From Flavobacterium aestivum (GTDB lineage: Bacteria; Bacteroidota; Bacteroidia; Flavobacteriales; Flavobacteriaceae), in NCBI RefSeq assembly GCF_026870175.2, contig NZ_CP113977.2, positions 248,001 through 312,000 of the forward strand: a DNA stretch of 64,000 nucleotides, read 5' to 3'. The notes under the pieces were generated by a model. The model searched no databases, was not told where the DNA came from, and worked only from the letters and a program-made list of their open reading frames with translations. The position numbers and the translations under genes were made by a program. Each line of letters begins with the position of its first letter. Within the stretch, counting starts at the first letter, position 1. Shown in pieces: positions 44,177 to 53,188 of this stretch.

Positions 44177-44275
44177 TTATCTGTTGTTTAACTTATTATC
44201 TTGCAATTTTACACTCAAAAATACCGAATTATTTATAGCCTTCAAAATTTACAATTAAAAACACTAACAAGCTTA

Positions 44276-45526
44276 TCACATTCCAGTTCTAATCGCTTCT
44301 ACTGGATCCAGTTTTGATGCTGAAATTGCTGGGAGAATTCCCGAAATAAGACCAATAACAGCCGCTAAACCAGTTCCCAAAAGAATATTTCCAAATCCCA
44401 AAACAAATTCAAAGTCCAAAGCCTTAGTCAGAATTAAAGCGATTATCCAAACCATAAATAATCCAATTATACCTCCCAAAACAGAAAGTATCACGGCCTC
44501 GAACAAAAACTGAAACAATATAAAACGGTTTTTGGCACCTAATGACTTTTGTATACCAATTAAATTTGTACGCTCTTTAACAGAAACAAACATAATATTA
44601 GCAATTCCAAAACCACCAACAAGCAATGAAAATCCGCTTATAATCCAACCTACAATATTCATTTTTTGAATGATCTCATCAATGATATTTAGAAAACCAG
44701 CAAACACATTAATAAAGAAATTATCTATTTCTCCAGCCTTCAATCCTCTAAAATTTCGTAGTTTTTGAGATATTTCGCTTTTATATTCTTCCATATCCAC
44801 TCCTTTCTCTGGTTTAAATATGATCACATTAGTTAGGTTAGGATTATTATCCCCATACAACCTACGAACAAAATTAACCGGAATAAAAACAGATGAATCA
44901 TCACTGTCACCAAACATGCTGGATCCTTGCTTTTTTAAAACCCCAATAACCGTAAAGCGCTGCCCGTACAATCTAACATTTTTTCCAATAGGCTCTGAGT
45001 CATTAAATAGTGATTTTGCAATTTCGTTCCCCAAAACAATAACTGAAGATCCGGAATTAGCTTCAGACTCATTATAAAACCTCCCCTTTTCAAACTCTAA
45101 TCCCTGAATATCAATAAACTCATGTGAAACTGGCACGATATTTATATCACTAACTGTATTAGAGCCGTATTTTATAGATTCCCGTTTAGTAAAAATTTGA
45201 TAACCCAATTGATCGGTATGAGTCATTGCTCCTTTCAAATAAACATACTCTGTGTATTTAACATTAGGAAATTGTTCTCTTTTCCATTGTGGTATATCCG
45301 AAGGACCAAAAGAGAATTTTAATAAATAAATTGTATTTTTATCTAAACTACTCAAATCTTTGGAAATTTTTCTATCCAAAGAGTCTACAGCTGCGAGTAC
45401 TGCTATTATAGAAAATATTCCAATCGTAACACCCAATAAAGAAAGTAATGTTCTTAATTTATTACTTCGCAATGCATTCATTGCAAAACCAAAACTCTCT
45501 TTTAATAATCGCAGATAAACTAACAT
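44276..45526 (-). CDS. MacB-like ABC transporter permease
   Basis: A 416-residue membrane protein with an N-terminal helix (LRTLLSLLGVTIGIFSIIAV), a periplasmic MacB-type core domain of about 230 residues, and three C-terminal helices with SVKERTNLIGIQKSLGAKNR and PVEAIRTG at the end. These belong to FtsX/MacB mechanotransmission permeases. The ATPase subunit is not adjacent. It may act in efflux or lipoprotein release; the substrate is unknown. Confidence 0.92.
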   Translation of the reverse strand: MLVYLRLLKESFGFAMNALRSNKLRTLLSLLGVTIGIFSIIAVLAAVDSLDRKISKDLSSLDKNTIYLLKFSFGPSDIPQWKREQFPNVKYTEYVYLKGAMTHTDQLGYQIFTKRESIKYGSNTVSDINIVPVSHEFIDIQGLEFEKGRFYNESEANSGSSVIVLGNEIAKSLFNDSEPIGKNVRLYGQRFTVIGVLKKQGSSMFGDSDDSSVFIPVNFVRRLYGDNNPNLTNVIIFKPEKGVDMEEYKSEISQKLRNFRGLKAGEIDNFFINVFAGFLNIIDEIIQKMNIVGWIISGFSLLVGGFGIANIMFVSVKERTNLIGIQKSLGAKNRFILFQFLFEAVILSVLGGIIGLFMVWIIALILTKALDFEFVLGFGNILLGTGLAAVIGLISGILPAISASKLDPVEAIRTGM

Positions 45527-45658
45527 CTCTTCTTAATTTGTGTATTGTAAATTTCAAAATTATTATTGCAATAACCTAAAAAAATTACTTTTAACGATTG
45601 GTATGCTATTTTAAGACATTGTTACAACTTTTTATTGAATTATATTATCAAAAAAAAC

Positions 45659-45666
45659 TATTTTTG
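45659..45666 (+). promoter_or_regulatory. purH -7 box
   Basis: TATTTTTG is an exact TAnnTTTG match 24 bp before the purH ATG. Confidence 0.5.
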
Positions 45667-45689
45667 CACTTTATAATTATAACTACCCG

Positions 45690-47216
45690 ATGAATACAAC
45701 AAAAACAATCAAATCCGCATTAATTTCTGTCTTTTCAAAAGAAGGTCTTGAACCAATTGTAAGAAAACTACATGAGCAAAATGTAATTTTTTATTCTACT
45801 GGAGGTACTGAAGAATTCATTAAAAATTTAGGAATTCCTGTAATCCCTGTTGAAGATGTAACTTCTTACCCTTCTATCTTAGGTGGTAGAGTAAAAACCT
45901 TACACCCAAAGGTTTTTGGAGGAATCTTAAACCGTCAGGACAATGAAAGTGATGTGCAGCAAATGCAGGAATACAACATTCCGCAACTTGATTTGGTAAT
46001 TGTTGATTTATATCCTTTTGAAAAAACAGTTGCTTCGGGAGCTAGTGAAGAAGATATTATAGAAAAAATAGATATTGGTGGTATTTCATTGATCCGTGCA
46101 GCCGCAAAAAACTTTAAAGATACCGTAATCGTTCCGTCTATGGATCAATATGGCATATTTTTGGACATGATTACTACCCAAAATGGAGCTACCACTCTTG
46201 CTGACAGAAAATTATTGGCTACCAAAGCTTTTCATGTTTCTTCGCATTATGATGGAGCAATCTTTAATTATTTCAACACAGACGAAACAATTTATAAAAC
46301 CAGTATAGAAAACGGACAAGTATTGAGATATGGAGAAAATCCTCATCAAAAAGGATTTTTCTTTGGAGATTTTGATGCGATGTTCACCAAAGTTCACGGT
46401 AAAGAATTATCATACAACAACTTATTAGATGTAGATGCTGCTGTAAACTTAATCCACGAATTTAAGACTGACGGACCAACATTTGCAATTTTAAAACATA
46501 ACAACGCTTGTGGATTAGCAACAAGAAAAACTATTTGCGAAGCATACAATGTTGCATTGGCTTGTGACCCTACCTCTGCTTTTGGAGGCGTATTGATTGC
46601 AAATGCAACAATTGACATTGCTACTGCCAACGAAATAAACAAACTATTCTGCGAAGTGGTTATCGCTCCATCTTATGATGCCGAAGCAATTGCTATTTTA
46701 CAAGAAAAGAAAAATAGAATTATATTGATTCAAAACGAAGTGGAATTGCCTCAAAAACAGGTAAGAACTTGTTTGAATGGATTATTGATCCAAGAAAGAA
46801 ACAACATTACTGATACTAAAGCAGACCTAAAAACCGTTACAACAAAAGCACCAACAGAGCAAGAAATTGACGATTTGATTTTTGCATCTAAAGTATGTAA
46901 GAATACTAAATCAAACACAATTGTTTTTGCTAAAAATGGAACTTTAATTTCTTCTGGAACTGGACAAACATCAAGAGTAGATGCCTTGATGCAAGCTGTT
47001 GAGAAAGCAAAATCTTTTGGTTTTAGCCTAGAAGGAGCTTCTATGGCGAGTGATGCATTTTTCCCTTTTCCGGATTGTGTGCAACTTGCAAAAGAAGCCG
47101 GAGTAACAGCTGTAATTCAACCAGGAGGATCAATCAAAGACGAATTAAGCATTAATTATTGCAACGAAAACAATCTTGCAATGGTATTTACAGGAACACG
47201 TCATTTTAAACATTAA
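45690..47216 (+). CDS. purH: Bifunctional AICAR transformylase / IMP cyclohydrolase
   Basis: Performs the last two steps of purine synthesis to IMP. The 508 residues have the cyclohydrolase (MGS-like) N-terminal domain (ALISVFSKEGLEPIVRKLHE, FYSTGGTEEFI, GGRVKTLHPKVFGGIL) and the transformylase with LRYGENPHQKG, AILKHNNACGLA, TSAFGGVL and the C-terminal FPFPDCVQLAKEAG and FTGTRHFKH. All are intact. Confidence 0.97.
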   Translation: MNTTKTIKSALISVFSKEGLEPIVRKLHEQNVIFYSTGGTEEFIKNLGIPVIPVEDVTSYPSILGGRVKTLHPKVFGGILNRQDNESDVQQMQEYNIPQLDLVIVDLYPFEKTVASGASEEDIIEKIDIGGISLIRAAAKNFKDTVIVPSMDQYGIFLDMITTQNGATTLADRKLLATKAFHVSSHYDGAIFNYFNTDETIYKTSIENGQVLRYGENPHQKGFFFGDFDAMFTKVHGKELSYNNLLDVDAAVNLIHEFKTDGPTFAILKHNNACGLATRKTICEAYNVALACDPTSAFGGVLIANATIDIATANEINKLFCEVVIAPSYDAEAIAILQEKKNRIILIQNEVELPQKQVRTCLNGLLIQERNNITDTKADLKTVTTKAPTEQEIDDLIFASKVCKNTKSNTIVFAKNGTLISSGTGQTSRVDALMQAVEKAKSFGFSLEGASMASDAFFPFPDCVQLAKEAGVTAVIQPGGSIKDELSINYCNENNLAMVFTGTRHFKH

Positions 47217-47222
47217 TTTGTT

Positions 47223-47230
47223 TAACTTTG
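47223..47230 (+). promoter_or_regulatory. mreB operon -7 box
   Basis: TAACTTTG is an exact TAnnTTTG match 41 bp before the mreB ATG and directly after the purH stop, suggesting a separate start for the mre operon. Confidence 0.5.
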
Positions 47231-47270
47231 TGCGTAATTTATTTATAACTTTTTAACCCTTAAGAGGAAT

Positions 47271-48299
47271 ATGGGATTTTTTGATTTCATGACTGAGGAT
47301 ATCGCGATAGACCTTGGTACAGCAAACACTTTAATCATTCACAATGACAAAGTCGTAATTGACAGTCCATCTATAGTTGCGCGTGATAGAATATCAGGCA
47401 AAATTATTGCAGTTGGTAAAGAAGCCAATATGATGCAAGGGAAGACACATGAAAACATAAAAACAATAAGACCTTTGAAAGATGGTGTAATTGCAGATTT
47501 TGATGCTTCAGAAAAAATGATCAGTATGTTTATTAAAAGCATACCTGCATTGAAAAAAAGAATGTTTACACCTGCCCTTCGAATGGTTGTTTGTATTCCT
47601 TCTGGAATTACCGAGGTGGAGATGAGAGCGGTTAAAGAATCTTGTGAAAGAGTTAATGGTAAAGAAGTTTATTTGATTCATGAGCCTATGGCAGCTGCTA
47701 TCGGTATTGGTATCGATATTATGCAACCAAAAGGAAACATGATTGTTGATATCGGTGGAGGAACTACAGAAATTGCCGTAATCGCTTTAGGTGGTATCGT
47801 TTGTGACAAATCCGTTAAAATTGCGGGTGATGTATTTACAAATGACATCGTTTATTATATGCGTACACAACACAACCTTTTTGTTGGAGAAAGTACTGCA
47901 GAGAAAATAAAAATACAAATTGGTGCTGCAATCGAAGATTTAGAGACACCTCCAGAAGATATGTCTGTTCAAGGAAGAGACTTACTAACTGGTAAACCTA
48001 AACAAGTTGAAGTATCTTATAGAGAAATTGCCAAAGCATTAGATAAATCTATACAAAGAATTGAAGATGCTGTAATGGAAACATTATCTCAAACTCCTCC
48101 TGAGTTAGCTGCTGATATTTACAACACTGGTATTTACTTAGCTGGTGGGGGATCTATGTTAAGAGGTCTTGACAAAAGAATTTCCCAAAAAACAGATTTA
48201 CCGGTTTACATCGCAGAAGATCCTTTAAGAGCTGTAGTTCGAGGAACCGGAATGGCACTTAAAAATATTTCAAAATTTAAAAATATCTTAATTAAATAG
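47271..48299 (+). CDS. mreB: Rod-shape-determining actin homologue MreB
   Basis: Bacterial actin that guides lateral wall synthesis from the inner membrane. The 342 residues begin MGFFDFMTEDIAIDLGTANT with phosphate-1 motif DLGTANT, then phosphate-2 VDIGGGTTEIAVIALGG and adenosine motif GIYLAGGGSMLRGLD. It is the first gene of mreB-mreC-mreD-mrdA-rodA, all on one strand. Confidence 0.97.
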   Translation: MGFFDFMTEDIAIDLGTANTLIIHNDKVVIDSPSIVARDRISGKIIAVGKEANMMQGKTHENIKTIRPLKDGVIADFDASEKMISMFIKSIPALKKRMFTPALRMVVCIPSGITEVEMRAVKESCERVNGKEVYLIHEPMAAAIGIGIDIMQPKGNMIVDIGGGTTEIAVIALGGIVCDKSVKIAGDVFTNDIVYYMRTQHNLFVGESTAEKIKIQIGAAIEDLETPPEDMSVQGRDLLTGKPKQVEVSYREIAKALDKSIQRIEDAVMETLSQTPPELAADIYNTGIYLAGGGSMLRGLDKRISQKTDLPVYIAEDPLRAVVRGTGMALKNISKFKNILIK

Positions 48300-48352
48300 A
48301 ACCTAGTTCACCTTAGAGTTTTAGTTATATAACATCAATTATACCATAAAAA

Positions 48353-49183
48353 ATGCAGCAAATATTTTCATTTATTCTAAAAAACAGTAATAGATTACTG
48401 TTTTTGCTGCTTTTGGGTATTTCGTTATCTCTTACTATACAATCCCATTCTTTTCATAGGAGTAAAGTCATCAGTTCTGCCAATTTTCTAAGTGGTGGTG
48501 TATATGAAAGAATCAATTCTATAGAAGAATATCTTCATTTAAAAGAACAAAATGATGAATTGGCTCGCGAAAATGCCAACTTGAAGAGTTTATTGTTTAA
48601 GACTCAGGATACTGCCAAGGCTCCTAATTTAGACAGCTTAAAAGGTGTTCTGCCAAAAGATATTGTTGTCTGCAAAGTGATTCATAACTCATACAATCTA
48701 CATGAGAATTTTTTAACATTGAATGCTGGTGCAAAATCTGGTGTTAAACCTGACATGGGAGTTATTAATAGTTTAGGAATAGTTGGTATAACCGATAATG
48801 TATCTGCTAATTATTCTACTGTTATTAGTATCTTAAATATTAAATCTCAAATAAACGCCAAAATTAAACATTCGAATCATTTTGGGACCTTGAATTGGGA
48901 TGGAAAAAATGCAGGTTTTGTGCAATTGATTGACGTACCGAGATTAGCTTCTATTAAAAAAGGAGATACAATCGTAACAGGTGGCCAATCAGTAATTTTC
49001 CCTGAAAACATTGGTATAGGAACAATTGACAAAATATTTATTCCAGGTGATAAAACCCATTATTATACTATTAATGTAAAATTATTTAATGATATGACTA
49101 ATTTGGGTCATGTTTATATTATTAAGACTGAAAACAGCGAAGAGATTAGAAATTTAGAAAATCAAGAGAAAAAAGATGAATAG
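48353..49183 (+). CDS. mreC: Rod-shape-determining protein MreC
   Basis: Periplasmic scaffold of the elongasome. The 276 residues have one TM helix (about 14-30), a coiled-coil (EEYLHLKEQNDELARENANL) and the MreC beta domains (LNAGAKSGVKPDMGVINSLG, GTIDKIFIPGDK). It overlaps mreD by 8 bp (ATGAATAG), so the two are likely translationally coupled. Confidence 0.95.
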   Translation: MQQIFSFILKNSNRLLFLLLLGISLSLTIQSHSFHRSKVISSANFLSGGVYERINSIEEYLHLKEQNDELARENANLKSLLFKTQDTAKAPNLDSLKGVLPKDIVVCKVIHNSYNLHENFLTLNAGAKSGVKPDMGVINSLGIVGITDNVSANYSTVISILNIKSQINAKIKHSNHFGTLNWDGKNAGFVQLIDVPRLASIKKGDTIVTGGQSVIFPENIGIGTIDKIFIPGDKTHYYTINVKLFNDMTNLGHVYIIKTENSEEIRNLENQEKKDE

Positions 49184-49682
49184 CACGGTATTAGTGAACA
49201 TTTTTCGTTTTGTGCTTTTATTAGCTTTACAAATTCTAGTTTTTAATAATATGAATTTTGGAGGTTATGTAACTGCATTTCCTTATATCCTTTTCATCAT
49301 TCTTTACCCTGTAAACGGGAATAAATACGGGCTTTTACTATCCAGTTTTTTTCTTGGAATAATAATGGATTTATTTTGTAATTCTGGTGGTGTTCATGCT
49401 ACAGCATGTGTTCTACTAGCTTACTTCAGACCAGTCTTTTTTAAATTTTCTTTTGGTTTAAGCTATGAATATCAGACTATAAGGCTAAATGATGTTTTAA
49501 CACCTGAACGATTTACTTTTATTTTATTAGCAGTAATAACACATAATACAATCTTGTTCTTATTAGAATCTTTTCAGATAAGCTTTATTCTAGACGTTTT
49601 ACTTAGAACTTTATTAAGCACCATTTTCACCATTATCACTTGCGTAATATTAATTTATCTTATAAAGCCAAATAAACGATGA
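49176..49682 (+). CDS. mreD: Rod-shape-determining protein MreD
   Basis: Small integral membrane protein of the elongasome. The 168 residues contain about five hydrophobic helices. Position between mreC (8-bp overlap) and mrdA (4-bp ATGA overlap), together with length and hydropathy, supports the call. Sequence similarity in this family is usually weak. Confidence 0.88.
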   Translation: MNSTVLVNIFRFVLLLALQILVFNNMNFGGYVTAFPYILFIILYPVNGNKYGLLLSSFFLGIIMDLFCNSGGVHATACVLLAYFRPVFFKFSFGLSYEYQTIRLNDVLTPERFTFILLAVITHNTILFLLESFQISFILDVLLRTLLSTIFTIITCVILIYLIKPNKR

Positions 49683-51616
49683 GAAAAGTCTTGCTACCAA
49701 CTTTAATTATTATTGGTGCATCTTTGTTAATCATACGTATTTTTTACCTGCAGATTATTGATGATTCTTTTAAATTGAAATCAGAAAATAATGCAATTAA
49801 AATAAAATATGATTATCCGGAGAGAGGTTATATTTATGATAGAAATGGAGTGTTGTTGGTTGCAAATCAACCCTCTTACGATATAATGGTAATCCCAAGA
49901 GAGTTGAATAATACAGATACTCTTGAGTTTTGTAAATTGTTGAATATTACCAAGGATGATTTTATCAAAAGAATAGAAAAAGCAAAAGTATACAGCCCTA
50001 GATTACCTTCGGTATTTTTGGCTCAATTAAATAAAACTGAATTTGCTGCTTTTCAAGAAAAAATCAGAAAATTTGAAGGCTTTTATTTTCAAAAGCGTTC
50101 CTTACGTGATTATGAAGTAAATTTCGGAGCTAATATTTTTGGATCTATTAATCAGGTTAATGAGAAGCAAATTGAAAAAAACCATTATTATAAAAGCGGC
50201 GATTTAATTGGTGTACAAGGGGTTGAGGAAAGCTACGAAGAAATTCTTCGTGGAATAAAAGGAGTTAAATACTTTCAGAAAGATAAATTCAATCGAGAAA
50301 TAGGTTCCTACAAAGAAGGAAAATACGATACTATTCCCGTACAAGGTGAAGATATTAACCTGACTATTGATTCCGAAATTCAAAAATATGGTGAACAATT
50401 AATGGTAAACAAAAGAGGAGGTATAGTTGCTATCGAACCTAAAACGGGAGAAATTTTGGCGCTTGTTACCGCTCCTTCCTATGATCCAGGAATTTTGGTG
50501 GGAAGACAGCGATCTAAAAATTACACAAAACTATATCATGATTCTATTGCAAAACCACTTTATGATAGAGGACTGCTAGCAGAATACCCTCCTGGTTCTC
50601 CTTTTAAAATTATGACAGGCTTAGTCGGATTACAAGAGGGAGTTGTAGATGAAGAGACCACTTTTGTTTGTCATCACGGTTTTTATTACGCTCCTGGACG
50701 ATTTCAAAGATGCCATTGCGGTGGTGGAGTGCAAAATCTACATGTTGGGATTTATAAATCGTGTAATGCCTATTTCTCTAATGTATATCTAAGAACAATT
50801 GGGAAATATAAAAGTACTCCTTATTCAGTCGATGTTTGGAGTAATCATGTTAGAAGTTTTGGATTAGGTGAATTTATGGGGTATGATTTGCCAACAGGAA
50901 GAAGAGGGAAGATCCCGACTTCCAAAACCTATAAAAGAATGTATCCTGGATGGGGTTATAGTGGAAAAACAATTATATCCAATGCCATCGGTCAGGGGGA
51001 AGTATTGGCGACTCCAATCCAATTGGCAAACATGATGGCAACTGTTGCAAATCATGGGTATTACTATACCCCTCACATCATTAAAAAAATCAAAGGCGAG
51101 AAAATCGATTCTAAGTTTACAACTAAACATGTTACAACTATTGACGAAAAATATTTTCCTCCTATGATAAGCGGATTGTTTGATGTTTACAACAGAGGAA
51201 CTGCTTACGGTTTGCGCGTGGAAGGAATCGATATTTGCGGAAAAACGGGTACTGCCGAGAATTTTGCCAAAATTGGTGGTAAAAGAGTTCAGCTGAAAGA
51301 CCATTCCATTTTTGTTGCTTTTGCCCCTAAAGATAATCCCAAAATAGCTATTGCTGTTTTGGTTGAAAACGGAGGATTTGGAGCTACCATTGCCGGCCCT
51401 ATTGCCAGTTTAATGATTGAAAAATATTTGAGAAAAAAAATTACCAGAACCGATTTGGAGACCAGAGTACTGAATACAAGCCTTCAAAGCCGTTATGCAA
51501 TACTAGGAGGGCTTTCGGATGAAGTAAAAAGACAATTGTTCGTTCAGGACTCTATTAAGAACAGTAAGTTAATAGAAGCGCAAAAAAGGGATTCAATTAA
51601 GACCAAAAAACAATAG
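49679..51616 (+). CDS. mrdA: Penicillin-binding protein 2 (MrdA), transpeptidase
   Basis: Class B transpeptidase that crosslinks elongation peptidoglycan. The 645 residues have one N-terminal TM helix and the PBP dimerisation domain (RGYIYDRNGVLLVANQPSYD). The catalytic SxxK is present as PPGSPFKIM, with SCN in YKSCNAYFSN and the KTG motif in ICGKTGTAENF. The SxxK is SPFK where most PBP2 have STFK. It forms the elongasome synthase with the SEDS protein RodA encoded next. Confidence 0.96.
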   Translation: MRKVLLPTLIIIGASLLIIRIFYLQIIDDSFKLKSENNAIKIKYDYPERGYIYDRNGVLLVANQPSYDIMVIPRELNNTDTLEFCKLLNITKDDFIKRIEKAKVYSPRLPSVFLAQLNKTEFAAFQEKIRKFEGFYFQKRSLRDYEVNFGANIFGSINQVNEKQIEKNHYYKSGDLIGVQGVEESYEEILRGIKGVKYFQKDKFNREIGSYKEGKYDTIPVQGEDINLTIDSEIQKYGEQLMVNKRGGIVAIEPKTGEILALVTAPSYDPGILVGRQRSKNYTKLYHDSIAKPLYDRGLLAEYPPGSPFKIMTGLVGLQEGVVDEETTFVCHHGFYYAPGRFQRCHCGGGVQNLHVGIYKSCNAYFSNVYLRTIGKYKSTPYSVDVWSNHVRSFGLGEFMGYDLPTGRRGKIPTSKTYKRMYPGWGYSGKTIISNAIGQGEVLATPIQLANMMATVANHGYYYTPHIIKKIKGEKIDSKFTTKHVTTIDEKYFPPMISGLFDVYNRGTAYGLRVEGIDICGKTGTAENFAKIGGKRVQLKDHSIFVAFAPKDNPKIAIAVLVENGGFGATIAGPIASLMIEKYLRKKITRTDLETRVLNTSLQSRYAILGGLSDEVKRQLFVQDSIKNSKLIEAQKRDSIKTKKQ

Positions 51617-51628
51617 ATTCATAATCAA

Positions 51629-52864
51629 ATGAAAAATCAAAGTTTATCAAGCAATATTGATTGGATATGTATCATTATCTATATAGCACTTGTGTTTTTA
51701 GGTTGGTTAAATATTTATTCTTCTTCATTGTCTTCTATTGAAGGGACATATGAAAAGCAGGGTATTTTTATTGCTTTATCTGTTCCTTTGATTTTTGTTC
51801 TTTTATATATCGATGGCAAATTTTATGAAAAATATGCCAGTATCATATTTGTCATTTCTTTACTGTCCTTGTTAGGTTTATTTGCTTTTGGTAAAACAAT
51901 TGCGGGGCAACGTTGTTGGTATGGATTTGGCAGTTTTACTTTACAGCCTTCTGAATTTGCAAAAGCAGCAACATCTTTGGCACTGGCTAAATACCTGAGT
52001 GATACTCAGATAAATCTTAAAGAAGTAAATCGTCAGGTTCAGGCATTGGCCATTGTCTTTTTACCGGTTATGCTCATCTTACCGCAGCCAGATCCTGGAA
52101 GTGCTTTAATCTACAGTATTTTTATAATAGTATTATTTCGTGAAGGACTACCTTCTTGGTATGTTTGGACTGGATTTATTACTATTTTACTTTTTATGTT
52201 AACACTAATTTTTGAGCCACAGTATGTTATTCTAATGGCTTTAATAGTGTTAATTTTAATTCATTACAAATCTAGACTGGGTGATCGAAATATTGTGTTA
52301 AGCGGTATTCTTTTTGCGGTAATATCAGGTTTTGTTTTATCTGTGAATTATGTTTTCACTCATGTCTTTAAACAACACCACCGTGACCGTTTTAACATCT
52401 TGCTCGGAAAATCCGTTGATATGAAAGGGATTGGATATAATACCAATCAATCCGAAATCGCAATTGGATCAGGAGGATGGTTTGGTAAAGGATTTCTTGA
52501 AGGAACGCAAACAAAAGGTGGCTTTGTACCGGAACAACATACTGATTATATTTTTACTACGGTTGGAGAAGAATGGGGTTTTGTGGGTTCATTAGTTGTT
52601 ATTGCATTATTTACAGGTTTATTTCTTCGTATAATTTACCTTGCTGAAAGACAAAAAACAAAATTCAGTAGGGTCTATGGATATTGTGTTGCAGGAATAT
52701 TATTTATACATTTTTTTGTAAACATTGCTATGGTAATTGGGATCTTCCCAACAATTGGAGTACCTCTACCATTCTTTTCATACGGAGGTTCTGGTCTTTG
52801 GGGATTCACCATTTTGTTATTTATTTTCATCAAAATGGATGCCAATAAAGTAAATGAATGGTAA
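51629..52864 (+). CDS. rodA: SEDS glycosyltransferase RodA
   Basis: Polymerises glycan strands together with PBP2. The 411-residue protein has about ten TM helices and the SEDS landmarks GQRCWYGFGSFTLQPSEFAK near 92-111, LPQPDPGSALIY, GFVPEQHTDYIFTTVGEEWG and GVPLPFFSYGGSGLW at the end. It starts 12 bp after mrdA and is the last gene of the operon. Confidence 0.96.
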   Translation: MKNQSLSSNIDWICIIIYIALVFLGWLNIYSSSLSSIEGTYEKQGIFIALSVPLIFVLLYIDGKFYEKYASIIFVISLLSLLGLFAFGKTIAGQRCWYGFGSFTLQPSEFAKAATSLALAKYLSDTQINLKEVNRQVQALAIVFLPVMLILPQPDPGSALIYSIFIIVLFREGLPSWYVWTGFITILLFMLTLIFEPQYVILMALIVLILIHYKSRLGDRNIVLSGILFAVISGFVLSVNYVFTHVFKQHHRDRFNILLGKSVDMKGIGYNTNQSEIAIGSGGWFGKGFLEGTQTKGGFVPEQHTDYIFTTVGEEWGFVGSLVVIALFTGLFLRIIYLAERQKTKFSRVYGYCVAGILFIHFFVNIAMVIGIFPTIGVPLPFFSYGGSGLWGFTILLFIFIKMDANKVNEW

Positions 52865-53118
52865 CAGCAGGTTAAGTAAAAATACTTTCTCTATATACTC
52901 TTATCTAAATTTATTTTAATTATCATTCCTTCGTGGGTAAAAACTATCATTCCCATGGGAACTATAATTAGTACATATCTAATTCTCCTAACTACGTAAT
53001 AAGAGCAATCCATTTTCTTACCTTGACTATATTCAGCAGAAGAGCTTTATCTAGCGCTAACTATTCTGATCTTACTTTTAATTCCCCTCTAAGCGAAATA
53101 AATACATCTTTATACAAC
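52865..53118. other. Intergenic region without recognisable feature
   Basis: About 250 bp between convergent rodA and the first processing protease. All frames are interrupted by stops. No promoter box pointing into a gene, repeat or RNA motif was seen apart from the terminator that follows. Confidence 0.5.
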
Positions 53119-53157
53119 AAAAAAGTGTTTCAGATTACTGAAACACTTTTCTATTTT
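53119..53157. terminator. Bidirectional terminator between rodA and prc
   Basis: AAAAGTGTTTCAG (53121-53133) pairs with CTGAAACACTTTT (53138-53150) around ATTA, with A- and T-runs on either side. It serves both convergent genes. Confidence 0.9.
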
Positions 53158-53188
53158 TATAATTATTTGATTGTTCAAAAAAAAATTG

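Noticed and set aside
50864..51304. 146-codon minus-strand frame within mrdA
   Set aside because: Antisense to the conserved transpeptidase domain; no start context or family match.
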